The position numbers and the translations under genes are program-made. The notes under the pieces were generated by a model that saw only the letters and a list, made by a program, of their open reading frames with translations, was not told the origin of the DNA and did not search any database. A DNA stretch of 5,987 bases from Planctomycetaceae bacterium (GTDB lineage Bacteria; Planctomycetota; Planctomycetia; Planctomycetales; Planctomycetaceae), in NCBI GenBank assembly GCA_015487825.1, contig WFOZ01000035.1:1-5987 (forward strand), given 5' to 3'. Of the stretch, positions 1 to 5,987 are shown piece after piece (the first letter of the stretch is position 1; each line of letters starts with the position of its first letter).

Positions 1-330
1 AAATTGGGGGTTGAGTTTTGTTGGTCCGTGCTCCGTTGTCGCACTATCCGATGGAATCGACCCCCAAATATAGGATTGAAGACGCACAAGCCTCCACTGT
101 AACATTATCGCCATTCATATTGGATGTCAATATCCAGAATAGGTAAAATCTGAAATAATCTGTCGTAGAAACAATAGGTCGGTAAGTGAAATTCAGATTA
201 TTCCAATACCTCAGTACCCCAATTTCGACAAAGATAACCCGGCTCGCACTGGCTTTTTGGTCATGCCTGGGTGGTGTGGTGTCGTAACTTTTATTGTAGA
301 AACAGGTTAAGGTTATTTGTCAATGGTCAC
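1..330. other. Intergenic stretch with no recognisable gene
   Basis: All six frames are broken by stops. The longest ATG frame on the plus strand, 51-146, would give 31 residues with no ribosome binding site and no family I recognise. A frame open from the left edge (1-102) also shows no familiar motif, so I cannot tell whether the end of a neighbouring gene is here. Some inverted repeats are visible: AATAATCTG at 154-162 matches the reverse complement at 194-202, and AAATTGGGG at 1-9 matches the reverse complement at 217-225. They are short and far apart, so they may be chance. No tRNA-like cloverleaf was seen. Confidence 0.5.
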
Positions 331-360
331 TTGATTTGTTTCACTCGGTCGTGTTATATT
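331..360 (+). promoter_or_regulatory. Sigma70-type promoter of the metal-binding lipoprotein gene
   Basis: A -35 like box TTGATT (331-336) and a -10 like box TATATT (355-360) are separated by 18 bases. They match the TTGACA/TATAAT consensus at 4 of 6 and 5 of 6 positions. Transcription would start near 366-368, giving a leader of about 50 bases before the ATG at 419. The -10 box forms the outer left arm of the palindrome at 355-382, which is where a repressor site would be expected. The call rests on pattern matching only. Confidence 0.5.
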
Positions 361-382
361 TTTTGATGAGTCAAAAAATATA
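355..382. promoter_or_regulatory. Perfect palindrome over the -10 box, candidate operator
   Basis: The arms TATATTTTTTGA (355-366) and TCAAAAAATATA (371-382) are exact reverse complements, 12 bp each, around the spacer TGAG. The element covers the -10 box and the expected start of transcription of the gene beginning at 419. A repressor bound here would block the promoter. Genes for this type of metal-binding protein are commonly controlled by DtxR/MntR or Fur/Zur family metal-dependent repressors, so such a regulator is the natural candidate. I cannot match the sequence confidently to any published consensus box. AT-rich DNA makes some palindromy likely by chance, but a perfect 12+12 match is unusual. 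Confidence 0.5.
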
Positions 383-418
383 TTTCATGTTTTCCTCGAA
401 ACCGAAAATGAGTTTCAG

Positions 419-1384
419 ATGAAAAGAAAACCAGGGCCTTTTTTCAGAATATCAGATTATACCTGTCGCTTTGTCGTAAGCATAATTGTCAGTATGTTAT
501 TTGGGTGTACCGACAATGCCTCACTTACCACACGGCAATCGTCCGGAGGTCTGAAGCATGTTCTGTGTACTACAGGAATGGTGGGAGATATGGCTCAGGC
601 AATTCTTGGCCCTGAAGTCGAAGTGACCGTCCTGATGCAAGCGGGTGTTGACCCTCACCTTTTTACTCCTTCCTCTAAAGATGTTTCGAAAATGGCCTCT
701 GCTGATGCCATCATTTTTTCCGGCTTGCATCTTGAAGCAGGGCTATCCGGCTATCTGGAAAAAATGGTGGCACAGAAAAAGCGGGTCTATGCGCTAAGCA
801 CCGGCCTGACGAAGGCTGACGGGTTAATTGAAGTCGCGGACGAATTATACGATCCACATTTCTGGAATGACTTACAGCTTTGGCAAAAAGCAGCCGGCGG
901 TTTGGCAAATGAACTTTCAAAATGGGATCCCGAACATTCCGGGCAATATGCTGAGAGGGCGACAGAATACGCCAGGCAGATTCAACTTTTGTATGAGCAG
1001 TCCTTGGCGGAAATCGAGAAGATCCCCGAACCCCAGCGGATCCTCATTTCTGCACATGATGCATTTGAATATTTTGGCCATTCTCTGGGAATTGAAGTTG
1101 CAGCCGTGCAGGGGATCAGTACCAACACCGAGGCAAGTGTCAATAAAGTAGAAGCACTTGTTGCTCGTATTGTCTCGCAAAAAGTTCGAGCGATCTTTGC
1201 TGAATCGAGTGTCAGCGACAAAGCAATTCGGGCAATCATTGAAGGCTGCGCCCGAAAAAACTACTCACTCAAGCTGGGCGGGACCTTGTATTCTGATGCT
1301 ATGGGGCCACCAGGAAGTGATGCAGATACTTTTGCTGGAATGTATCGCTCGAATGTAAAAACAATCGTAAACGCATTGCGATAG
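419..1384 (+). CDS. Metal ABC transporter substrate-binding lipoprotein (TroA/MntA-like, cluster A-I)
   Basis: This is the solute-binding component of an ABC importer for Mn, Zn or Fe. It captures the metal outside the cytoplasmic membrane and hands it to a permease. The N-terminus has a basic start (KRK), a hydrophobic stretch at about 18-29 and a lipobox LFGC with Cys30, so it should be a lipid-anchored lipoprotein. The family metal ligands are all in place: His80 in DPHLF, His147 in DPHFW, His213 in SAHDAFEYFG and Asp293 in YSDAMG. His at the third position resembles TroA rather than PsaA, which has Glu. There is no His-rich loop of the kind typical of ZnuA. The 321-residue length is normal. 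No Shine-Dalgarno site is visible before the ATG; that start is chosen because it gives a complete lipoprotein signal, and the next Met (25) would remove it. No ATPase or permease gene follows; hairpins and a convergent gene do. Family is well supported, metal choice is not. Confidence 0.93.
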   Translation: MKRKPGPFFRISDYTCRFVVSIIVSMLFGCTDNASLTTRQSSGGLKHVLCTTGMVGDMAQAILGPEVEVTVLMQAGVDPHLFTPSSKDVSKMASADAIIFSGLHLEAGLSGYLEKMVAQKKRVYALSTGLTKADGLIEVADELYDPHFWNDLQLWQKAAGGLANELSKWDPEHSGQYAERATEYARQIQLLYEQSLAEIEKIPEPQRILISAHDAFEYFGHSLGIEVAAVQGISTNTEASVNKVEALVARIVSQKVRAIFAESSVSDKAIRAIIEGCARKNYSLKLGGTLYSDAMGPPGSDADTFAGMYRSNVKTIVNALR

Positions 1385-1398
1385 TTCTTGGCTGGACA

Positions 1399-1430
1399 GT
1401 GCCAGGTTTACGGAATAACAGGCACCGTTT
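1399..1430 (+). terminator. Weak stem-loop after the metal-binding lipoprotein gene
   Basis: GTGCC (1399-1403) can pair with GGCAC (1421-1425), with a partly pairable interior, and is followed by CGTTTT. It starts 14 bases after the stop codon on the plus strand. The stem is short and the T tract is poor, so this is only a possible terminator. Confidence 0.25.
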
Positions 1431-1435
1431 TACCA

Positions 1436-1467
1436 GCGTTAATTGTATTCAACAATACAATTAACGC
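1436..1467. repeat. Perfect 14+14 bp palindrome in the convergent intergenic gap
   Basis: GCGTTAATTGTATT (1436-1449) is followed by the spacer CAAC and then its exact reverse complement (1454-1467). It begins 51 bases after the stop of the plus-strand lipoprotein gene. As RNA it would form a stable, perfectly paired hairpin with a 4-base loop. No T run follows on the plus strand, so a standard intrinsic terminator is not obvious. It could be a Rho-blocking 3' stem, a protein-binding palindrome or an extragenic palindromic repeat. Confidence 0.75.
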
Positions 1468-1483
1468 CACTATTCAGTATTAG

Positions 1484-1563
1484 TGTAGGGGCCGCTATTG
1501 CGGACCACCGCGTGAAACAGGAGGATCCACTTCCTATCCTGATCCACAATAGCGGACCCTGCA
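1484..1563. repeat. 80-nt long-arm imperfect hairpin, candidate palindromic repeat or structured RNA
   Basis: Arms of 21 bases (1484-1504 and 1543-1563) pair with only two mismatches and one G-T wobble. The core CCGCTATTG (1492-1500) is perfectly complementary to CAATAGCGG (1547-1555). Inside, CAGGA (1518-1522) pairs with TCCTG (1537-1541), and GGA (1523-1525) pairs with TCC (1532-1534), giving an inner hairpin. The left core can also fold alone as CCGC-TATT-GCGG (1492-1503). No reading frame or flanking direct repeat was seen. It may be an extragenic palindromic repeat, a small inverted-repeat transposon remnant, or a 3' RNA structure. Confidence 0.55.
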
Positions 1564-1637
1564 GGCAACCTGATTCCCAAAAAACTACCATCACTGAGTA
1601 GTTACCAATCAACATTATTTTTGGTTACGGTAAAATA

Positions 1638-1663
1638 ATTCATCCCGTTTGAGGCGGGTGAAT
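1638..1663 (-). terminator. Terminator-like hairpin after the synthase gene, possibly bidirectional
   Basis: Read on the minus strand, ATTCA-CCCG (1663-1655), loop CCTCAAA, and CGGG-A-TGAAT (1647-1638) form a 9-bp stem with one bulged base, starting directly after the TAA stop at 1665-1667. It is followed on the minus strand by TATTTTA, a T-rich tail. On the plus strand the same hairpin is followed by ATTATTTCTT, so it could also stop transcription coming from the lipoprotein gene. CGGTAAAATAATT (1628-1640) and AATTATTTACCG (1679-1690) are almost complementary and could extend the structure. Confidence 0.65.
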
Positions 1664-1664
1664 A

Positions 1665-2663
1665 TTATTTCTTCAATAAATTATTTACCGGACAGCTACC
1701 GGCGGTAAGCAGAATTTTCGCTCTTTCAATTCTTGAGAGTCGCGTTCGTTGCATCAGTGCTTTTTCGGGGGACGCAGCAATTTTTTTCAGGAGAAAATAG
1801 TAAGTAGAAAACATCTTGCGAAACATCTTCAGGCCGGCTCCTTTCAGGTTTTTTTCCAGCAACGCGGCTTGTTGGTAACAACGATTGGCTCGTTCAATTT
1901 GAAATATCATCAGATCTTTGTATGCGGATGACGTATGTTGATTTGCAAAATCATCGAGCGTACATTGAAAACGGTTCATCTCTTCTGCCGGGAGGTAGCA
2001 GCGGGAATTGCAGGCGTCTTCGTGAAGATCTCTTAAAATGTTGGTCAACTGAAAGGCTTCTCCGCAGGCAATTGCATCTGCTCTGGTTTGAGAAACATCT
2101 GCTCCCCAGATTGCCTGGCAGCATAATCCGACAGTCCCTGCAACGTGGTAGCAATATTGCTGGAGGTCTGCATATTGGGAGAAGGAAACTGGTTCCAGGT
2201 CATGTTTCACTCCTTCGATGACATCTTCAAGCCATTGTGGATCGATACGAAACCGGTTTACAACTTCTATCAGGGCAGGGAATAAGAGATGCGTTGTTTT
2301 CTCATCGTGAGTTGCTTTTTGAAGTTCCTCTCTCCAGTGCTGAAGGTTTTTCAGTCGCTGTTGTAATTCTACTGCAGGATCAGTAACGGCAGTGGAGCGA
2401 TTCGAGCGGGGCAATGGAGCATCGGCGATGTCATCGGTAAGCCTCATGAACGCGTAAATGACGCACATCGCCCGATACATGGGGCGGGGCAGGGTCAGAA
2501 AGGCCAGATAGAAACTGCTCCCCGAATGGCGAGTCAGCCGCACTGCGTACCGATACGCTGCTTTTATTGAACGATCCTGCGCCGCAGACAAGGGCTTAAT
2601 CTTCTCGTCGGCGGGGAGTCCGTTTTCTTGTGGAACTGCGAGCACCACTGCGACGTCCTCCAC
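1665..2663 (-). CDS. Squalene/phytoene synthase family protein (CrtB/HpnD-like)
   Basis: This family joins two prenyl diphosphates head to head, giving presqualene diphosphate or squalene (15-carbon donors) or phytoene (20-carbon donors). Residues about 33-320 form the all-helical domain. The first Asp-rich motif is DDIAD (77-81) and the second is in QLTNILRDLHED (205-216, Asp212 and Asp216); both bind the Mg-diphosphate. The SSFYLAFLTLPRP stretch (49-61) and YCYHVAGTVG (170-179) resemble CrtB and HpnD more than HpnC. Hopanoid synthesis (HpnD role) or a carotenoid step are both possible; no HpnC, HpnE or desaturase gene is in the window. The start is uncertain. The longest frame begins at a GTG (2661-2663), overlapping the preceding gene by 68 bases. 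A GTG at 2646-2648 has a far better ribosome site. A TTG at 2589-2591 lies just past the upstream stop. All three keep the catalytic domain. A terminator-like hairpin follows. Confidence 0.92.
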   Translation of the reverse strand: MEDVAVVLAVPQENGLPADEKIKPLSAAQDRSIKAAYRYAVRLTRHSGSSFYLAFLTLPRPMYRAMCVIYAFMRLTDDIADAPLPRSNRSTAVTDPAVELQQRLKNLQHWREELQKATHDEKTTHLLFPALIEVVNRFRIDPQWLEDVIEGVKHDLEPVSFSQYADLQQYCYHVAGTVGLCCQAIWGADVSQTRADAIACGEAFQLTNILRDLHEDACNSRCYLPAEEMNRFQCTLDDFANQHTSSAYKDLMIFQIERANRCYQQAALLEKNLKGAGLKMFRKMFSTYYFLLKKIAASPEKALMQRTRLSRIERAKILLTAGSCPVNNLLKK

Positions 2664-4047
2664 CTTCCTGTCGAGACCGCCCTTTGTTCGGGTTGGGATC
2701 TCTACGTCTGACGATCATTTCAATAGCTTCAACCCAGGTTGGAATATTCTTGTATGACTGCCGAGAGCCTGAACGTTGTCTGCCTTTACTTTCCGGTGCA
2801 GTGTCGGAGTCAGCAGTTTCGACAGACTCGCTTTCTGAAGAACGGGAGGGCCGTCTTTTTCTGCCACGTTTTTTTCTCGCTTCCGGCAATTCGTCGTCCG
2901 ATTGTTTTGTTTGAGATCTGCTTTTGTCTGTCGGAGTGATAACAACGTCATCATCACTGTCATCTCCTCCCCAAAGCTGATCAATTTCCTCAGGTGCTAC
3001 CTCTGATTCCTGCTGTGAAGATCCGGCCTGAGTTTCTGATGTTTTGTTATCTTTGCGAGATCGAGAGGAGCGTCTACGGCGGCGTCTGGAACGTTTGGGG
3101 CGAGCTTCCTCTTCGTTTTCACTCTGAGCTGAATTGACTTCTGATGCAACCTCTTCCTCAATTTCCTCAACTACTTCATCTCTGCGTTTTTGCGGTCTGC
3201 GGGATCGCTTTGCAGAAGATCTCTCTTTCTCCTGGCGAGGTGGTCGCGTATCGCTTCCATCCCAATCATCCAGTGAATCCCAGAATCCATCATCGTCATC
3301 AGCGGTTTGTTTAACGGGCTCTTTTCTGTCTGCTGCCTGTTGCGTTGTTTTTGGTTCGTCATCGACTGCCTGAGCCTGCCTGATCTCTTTTGACTTTCCG
3401 GAGTTTCTGCGTTTGCCGCGTGAGCGTTTTTTAGTGGGCTCTACCGGCACTGGCTCTGCGGATACATCGTCGTCTGTTTCAAAATCAAATGAGGCTTCAA
3501 AATCCAAATCTTCTTCAGCTACCTCTGCCTCTGAAGCAACAACTATTTCTTCTTCGATTTCCAGCTCTTCGGCTTCGATGATATCATCTTCATCAAGATC
3601 ATCAATTCCAAAACCGAACGGGTCTTCATCTTCAAACAGGGCACGGTCTATCGACTCAACTGTAGAATCACCTAACAAGTCGTCATCATCGTCATTTTTC
3701 ATCTCAACTACACCGGAAGTCTGTTCCTCGTTGACAACAGTTTCTTCGACTTCTACAGAATCCTCGTCTTCATCAAAACAGACGTCATCGACAATATCTT
3801 CTTCAGAGTCAAACGAGAGGTCTTCTTCAAAGCCAATATCTTCTTCGTCGCTGGAAGGAGCTTGAGCGGGAATTGTTTCAGTAGGATCGTCGGCAGGGTT
3901 CAGCTGTTCAACAGCCTCTGCGACAGAATCGATATCGATATCGTCAAGATTCTCCTGACCATCAAACTGTACACCAAACAAATTGCCTGCCAGTGATTTC
4001 CAGGATTCTGCCAACTTCGATTTTTTGGGGGGATTAGGTTCGTTCAT
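2596..4047 (-). CDS. Hypothetical low-complexity protein with alternating acidic and basic blocks
   Basis: I do not recognise a named family. The 483 residues have no signal peptide or membrane segment, so it is probably cytoplasmic and largely disordered. A short N-terminal segment (about 8-30, with W16 in ESWKSLAGNLFG) is followed by a very acidic region (about 34-200). Then come basic patches near 206-214, 280-289, 316-331 and 391-399, separated by Glu/Asp-rich stretches. Aromatic motifs recur in the acidic parts: DPFGFGIDD (142-150), FWDSLDDW (255-262) and DQLWGG (356-361). Near the end, IPTWVEAIEMIV (435-446) stands out as an ordered helix-like motif before an Arg-rich tail. As I recall, similar motifs end other planctomycete charged proteins, but I cannot check this. 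Arg-rich tracts suggest nucleic-acid binding. Minus-strand GAN codons make Ser-rich frames on the opposite strand, which are shadows. It overlaps the synthase gene downstream and lies 112 bases after the BatA-like gene. The ATG has no clear ribosome site, but the next Met is at 116. Confidence 0.85.
   Translation of the reverse strand: MNEPNPPKKSKLAESWKSLAGNLFGVQFDGQENLDDIDIDSVAEAVEQLNPADDPTETIPAQAPSSDEEDIGFEEDLSFDSEEDIVDDVCFDEDEDSVEVEETVVNEEQTSGVVEMKNDDDDDLLGDSTVESIDRALFEDEDPFGFGIDDLDEDDIIEAEELEIEEEIVVASEAEVAEEDLDFEASFDFETDDDVSAEPVPVEPTKKRSRGKRRNSGKSKEIRQAQAVDDEPKTTQQAADRKEPVKQTADDDDGFWDSLDDWDGSDTRPPRQEKERSSAKRSRRPQKRRDEVVEEIEEEVASEVNSAQSENEEEARPKRSRRRRRRSSRSRKDNKTSETQAGSSQQESEVAPEEIDQLWGGDDSDDDVVITPTDKSRSQTKQSDDELPEARKKRGRKRRPSRSSESESVETADSDTAPESKGRQRSGSRQSYKNIPTWVEAIEMIVRRRDPNPNKGRSRQEGGGRRSGARSSTRKRTPRRRED
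2657..2661 (-). promoter_or_regulatory. Shine-Dalgarno site GGAGG that favours a GTG start at 2648
   Basis: On the minus strand GGAGG (2661-2657) is followed by eight bases and then GTG (2648-2646), with a second GTG directly after. The longest frame's GTG (2663-2661) has AGGAAG touching it, which is too close to work well. The synthase most likely starts at 2648, five codons inside the longest frame and still within the end of the preceding gene. That placement suggests translational coupling. Confidence 0.55.
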
Positions 4048-4119
4048 AGCTGGTCAGCGTACTTATTTACTCTCTATTTTTCAAGACTAACCAACGGTTT
4101 AAGCTGTTACTTTACCGGA

Positions 4120-4151
4120 AGCGGAATAAAAACAGACTCCTGGATTCCGCT
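4120..4151 (-). repeat. 8+8 bp inverted repeat between the BatA-like gene and the charged-protein gene
   Basis: AGCGGAAT (4120-4127) is the exact reverse complement of ATTCCGCT (4144-4151), with a 16-base spacer. It starts 9 bases after the TAG stop of the BatA-like gene, read on the minus strand. The minus-strand spacer carries a TTTTT run, but the run precedes the second arm, so it does not fit a normal intrinsic terminator. It could be a partial terminator, an mRNA-stabilising 3' stem or a regulatory stem ahead of the next gene. Confidence 0.35.
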
Positions 4152-4159
4152 GTACATTG

Positions 4160-5983
4160 CTATGTCGTCGCTCTGTTCCTCTGCAGGAAGTACCAGTCAG
4201 AGACGATTGCAACAACTGTCAGCAGCAGGCCGATAATCAGCAGCCACGAGAATGGGTTATCCAGATGAATTCCCAGTGCCGGTTTGTGGTAAAGTGGCGG
4301 TTTTCTGCCTGGTTTCAGCTTCAGCAGGTTCGATTCATCTCGATCGAAAAAATTAACAGCGAATTTTCCGATCACTTTCTCTCCATCCAGTACGGAGTAA
4401 ATTCCAATCGAGTCCCGGGGAGGAATTTCTACACTGGCCATGCGAAGCAGCGGTTTTTTCTGATTATTGTGGAGAAGCGTCAATTCCTGCTCATCGTCGA
4501 GCGAGCCGGGGTCCAGGGCAAACTGTATTGTCTCTTCCAGATGATAATTCCATCTTTGGAAGCCGGGCTGACTGCTTCTGCATTGTTCAATGAGATTAGT
4601 CCAGAAAATCGGCCAGTCTGGAGATTCTGTCAGGTTCGAGGCTTTCAAGTCGATATTCAGAATGTAACTGTTAGAGGCAGTATCGGTTCGTTGCCCTAAA
4701 AGAATTGATTTAGCGGTACTGATAACCGGAATAGTGGCTGCAGGATTTTTCTGTACTCCCCCCCAGACAACACCTCCCAGTACAATTCCATCCATCAACA
4801 AATGAGATTTTTCAATAAGAAAAGGCCCAATGACCGATTTGGAGGATGCAGTGGACTGTGCAGATGATTTTGTCGGTCCGATGCCGAGCCACCATAGGCC
4901 TCGCTTGTTCACGGGAGAATCATTTGCCGATGCAATAACCAGATTTGAATCGGAAACGTCACCCAATTGTACATTCGGGAGAACTCCAAGAATTCGTTTA
5001 ATGTCTTCAAATGCCGAGTGAGAGGAAGGTAGCGTTACAGCGACGGTAACAGTGCGGACCTGAGGTTCCAGCAAGACTACTTCGTTGTCGATCTCCAGTG
5101 GGTCACCGGGAGTTTTGGCAGTGAGACCGATTTCGTTTAAGCCCCCGGGAACAATCCATTGAAGTGATTTCTCAGTTTTTGCTTCCAGAATTACTGTTTC
5201 TTCGATGACTTTCTTCTCTTTTGAAATACCGGTTACCTTCACATCGGCTGTTTTTTCTCCCAGGTTCGCAATGCGCACAAAGATGGTTCCTTTGCCGGAA
5301 TCTGCTTCGTATATCCAGCGGGCAGCAGTTATTGCAACATTATCCAGTTTTCTGCCGAATGAATGCACAGCCATTCGTTCAGGAGTGAATTGCTCTTCTT
5401 CGGGTAGTTTATCTGTTAGAAAAACAAAAACAGCTTCATCACCGGCTAATTGCGAACCGAGATCCCAGGCAGTATCAAAGGCATGCTCTGGAGAATCGGG
5501 TTGCCAGGCTGCAATAGCTGAAGCAGCCTCTTCCCAGCTGGCGCGCGGGCCTGCAATGAGTGTCGGCCTTCGTCCTGTTGTCAAAATAGAATAGAGGCTG
5601 TTCCGACCGATTTTTTTTTGCTGATCGTTTAACCATTTTACTGCACGATCACGGGTAGACTCGCCCGTTTCAGGTAACACAGCAGCCAAAGAGGCAGAAT
5701 TATCCAGTATGACAACCAGATGGGGACGCGTGGAAACAGAAGCATCTCGTGGATCAGCAAGAAGCAGGGAAAGCAACAAAGCGGCAAGCAGTTCCAGAAG
5801 CAGAGAGCGAGTGATCGGCAGTTTTTCCTTTTTTCGACCGGGGGTATCTTTGCGGGTATCCAGCGTCCACAAATGCAAACCTGCAATTTCCAGCGGAGGG
5901 AATCGTCGATGGAACATGTGAATGTAGGCGATAATCGGCAACGCCAACAGGCCCAGTAATCCCCAGGGATTCGCAAAGTACAT
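4160..5983 (-). CDS. BatA-like membrane protein with von Willebrand factor A domain
   Basis: The N-terminus matches the BatA N-terminal domain: a membrane helix (about 7-23) starting from [20 protein letters not shown], a short cytoplasmic [15 protein letters not shown] stretch, a basic linker and a second helix (about 58-76). A von Willebrand A-like domain follows (about 87-210), with the metal-site motif DNSAS (Asp94, Ser96, Ser98) and LTDK (Asp191). Residues about 215-570 are an extracytoplasmic beta-rich region, and a last helix lies at 578-597 before a short RNRATT tail. The 607-residue length fits the long BatA-like proteins of planctomycetes. Such proteins are usually encoded beside MoxR ATPase and DUF58 genes and act in envelope processes that are poorly defined; those neighbours, if present, would lie beyond the right edge. 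The ATG at 5983-5981 gives the exact family N-terminus, so the gene appears complete although only four bases precede it. Family is well supported; the role is not known. Confidence 0.88.
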   Translation of the reverse strand: MYFANPWGLLGLLALPIIAYIHMFHRRFPPLEIAGLHLWTLDTRKDTPGRKKEKLPITRSLLLELLAALLLSLLLADPRDASVSTRPHLVVILDNSASLAAVLPETGESTRDRAVKWLNDQQKKIGRNSLYSILTTGRRPTLIAGPRASWEEAASAIAAWQPDSPEHAFDTAWDLGSQLAGDEAVFVFLTDKLPEEEQFTPERMAVHSFGRKLDNVAITAARWIYEADSGKGTIFVRIANLGEKTADVKVTGISKEKKVIEETVILEAKTEKSLQWIVPGGLNEIGLTAKTPGDPLEIDNEVVLLEPQVRTVTVAVTLPSSHSAFEDIKRILGVLPNVQLGDVSDSNLVIASANDSPVNKRGLWWLGIGPTKSSAQSTASSKSVIGPFLIEKSHLLMDGIVLGGVVWGGVQKNPAATIPVISTAKSILLGQRTDTASNSYILNIDLKASNLTESPDWPIFWTNLIEQCRSSQPGFQRWNYHLEETIQFALDPGSLDDEQELTLLHNNQKKPLLRMASVEIPPRDSIGIYSVLDGEKVIGKFAVNFFDRDESNLLKLKPGRKPPLYHKPALGIHLDNPFSWLLIIGLLLTVVAIVSDWYFLQRNRATT

Positions 5984-5987
5984 ATAC

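Noticed and set aside
51..146. 31-codon frame in the left intergenic region
   Set aside because: No ribosome site, no recognisable family, and random frames of this length are common.
1..225. Distant complementary 9-mers (1-9 with 217-225) and a 7-bp pair (4-10 with 61-67)
   Set aside because: Short, far apart and without further structure; likely chance.
162..312. Repeated GTAGAAACA at about 165 and 296 as a possible direct repeat or CRISPR unit
   Set aside because: Only two copies of nine bases with no regular spacing; does not support an array or mobile-element end.
828..1151. 107-codon plus-strand frame inside the metal-binding lipoprotein gene
   Set aside because: Same strand, other frame; the main frame carries all four metal ligands, so this is a shadow.
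3413..3865. 150-codon plus-strand frame, extremely Ser-rich
   Set aside because: It is the reverse of Asp/Glu codons in the acidic part of the charged protein (GAN read backwards gives TCN-like codons). The composition is an artefact.
3928..3943. Short ATCGAT-like repeat
   Set aside because: It encodes the Asp-Ile-Asp-Ile-Asp stretch of the charged protein and is explained by coding.
4157..4699. 180-codon plus-strand frame opposite the BatA-like gene
   Set aside because: It lies fully antisense to a gene with clear domains, shows no recognisable motif and has no ribosome site.
5205..5594. 129-codon plus-strand frame
   Set aside because: Antisense to the von Willebrand domain region of the BatA-like gene, with no family resemblance.

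Overview
The window looks like chromosomal DNA of a planctomycete, probably a Gimesia-like member of the Planctomycetaceae. This is an inference from the moderate GC content, the BatA-type membrane protein with a degenerate von Willebrand domain, the long low-complexity acidic/basic protein with a Trp motif near its end, the CrtB/HpnD-type synthase, and weak or absent Shine-Dalgarno sites. No mobile-element gene, CRISPR array, tRNA or rRNA was recognised.

Layout. Positions 1-330 hold no gene I can support. At 331-382 there is a sigma70-like promoter whose -10 box lies inside a perfect 12+12 bp palindrome. It precedes a plus-strand gene (419-1384) for a lipoprotein that binds Mn/Zn/Fe for an ABC importer. 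The gap at 1385-1664, between convergent genes, is unusually rich in stem-loops: a weak hairpin, a perfect 14+14 bp palindrome, an 80-nt branched hairpin, and a terminator-like hairpin directly after the stop of the converging gene.

From 1665 to 5983 three genes lie on the minus strand. In transcription order they encode a BatA-like membrane protein with a von Willebrand domain (5983-4160), a 483-residue charged low-complexity protein of unknown function (4047-2596), and a squalene/phytoene synthase family enzyme (2663 or 2648 to 1665). The last two overlap, and the best ribosome binding site for the synthase lies inside the end of the gene before it, so translational coupling is likely. The 112-nt gap after the BatA-like gene has an inverted repeat but no clear terminator, so all three could be co-transcribed.

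How the genes work together. The plus-strand gene is a separate metal-uptake unit, probably metal-regulated, with no ATPase or permease gene beside it. The minus-strand set joins an envelope protein, an unknown charged protein and an isoprenoid enzyme. No shared pathway is evident. I saw no clearly new system. The most informative signals are the palindrome on the promoter, the cluster of palindromes at 1436-1563, and the charged protein with repeated Trp motifs.
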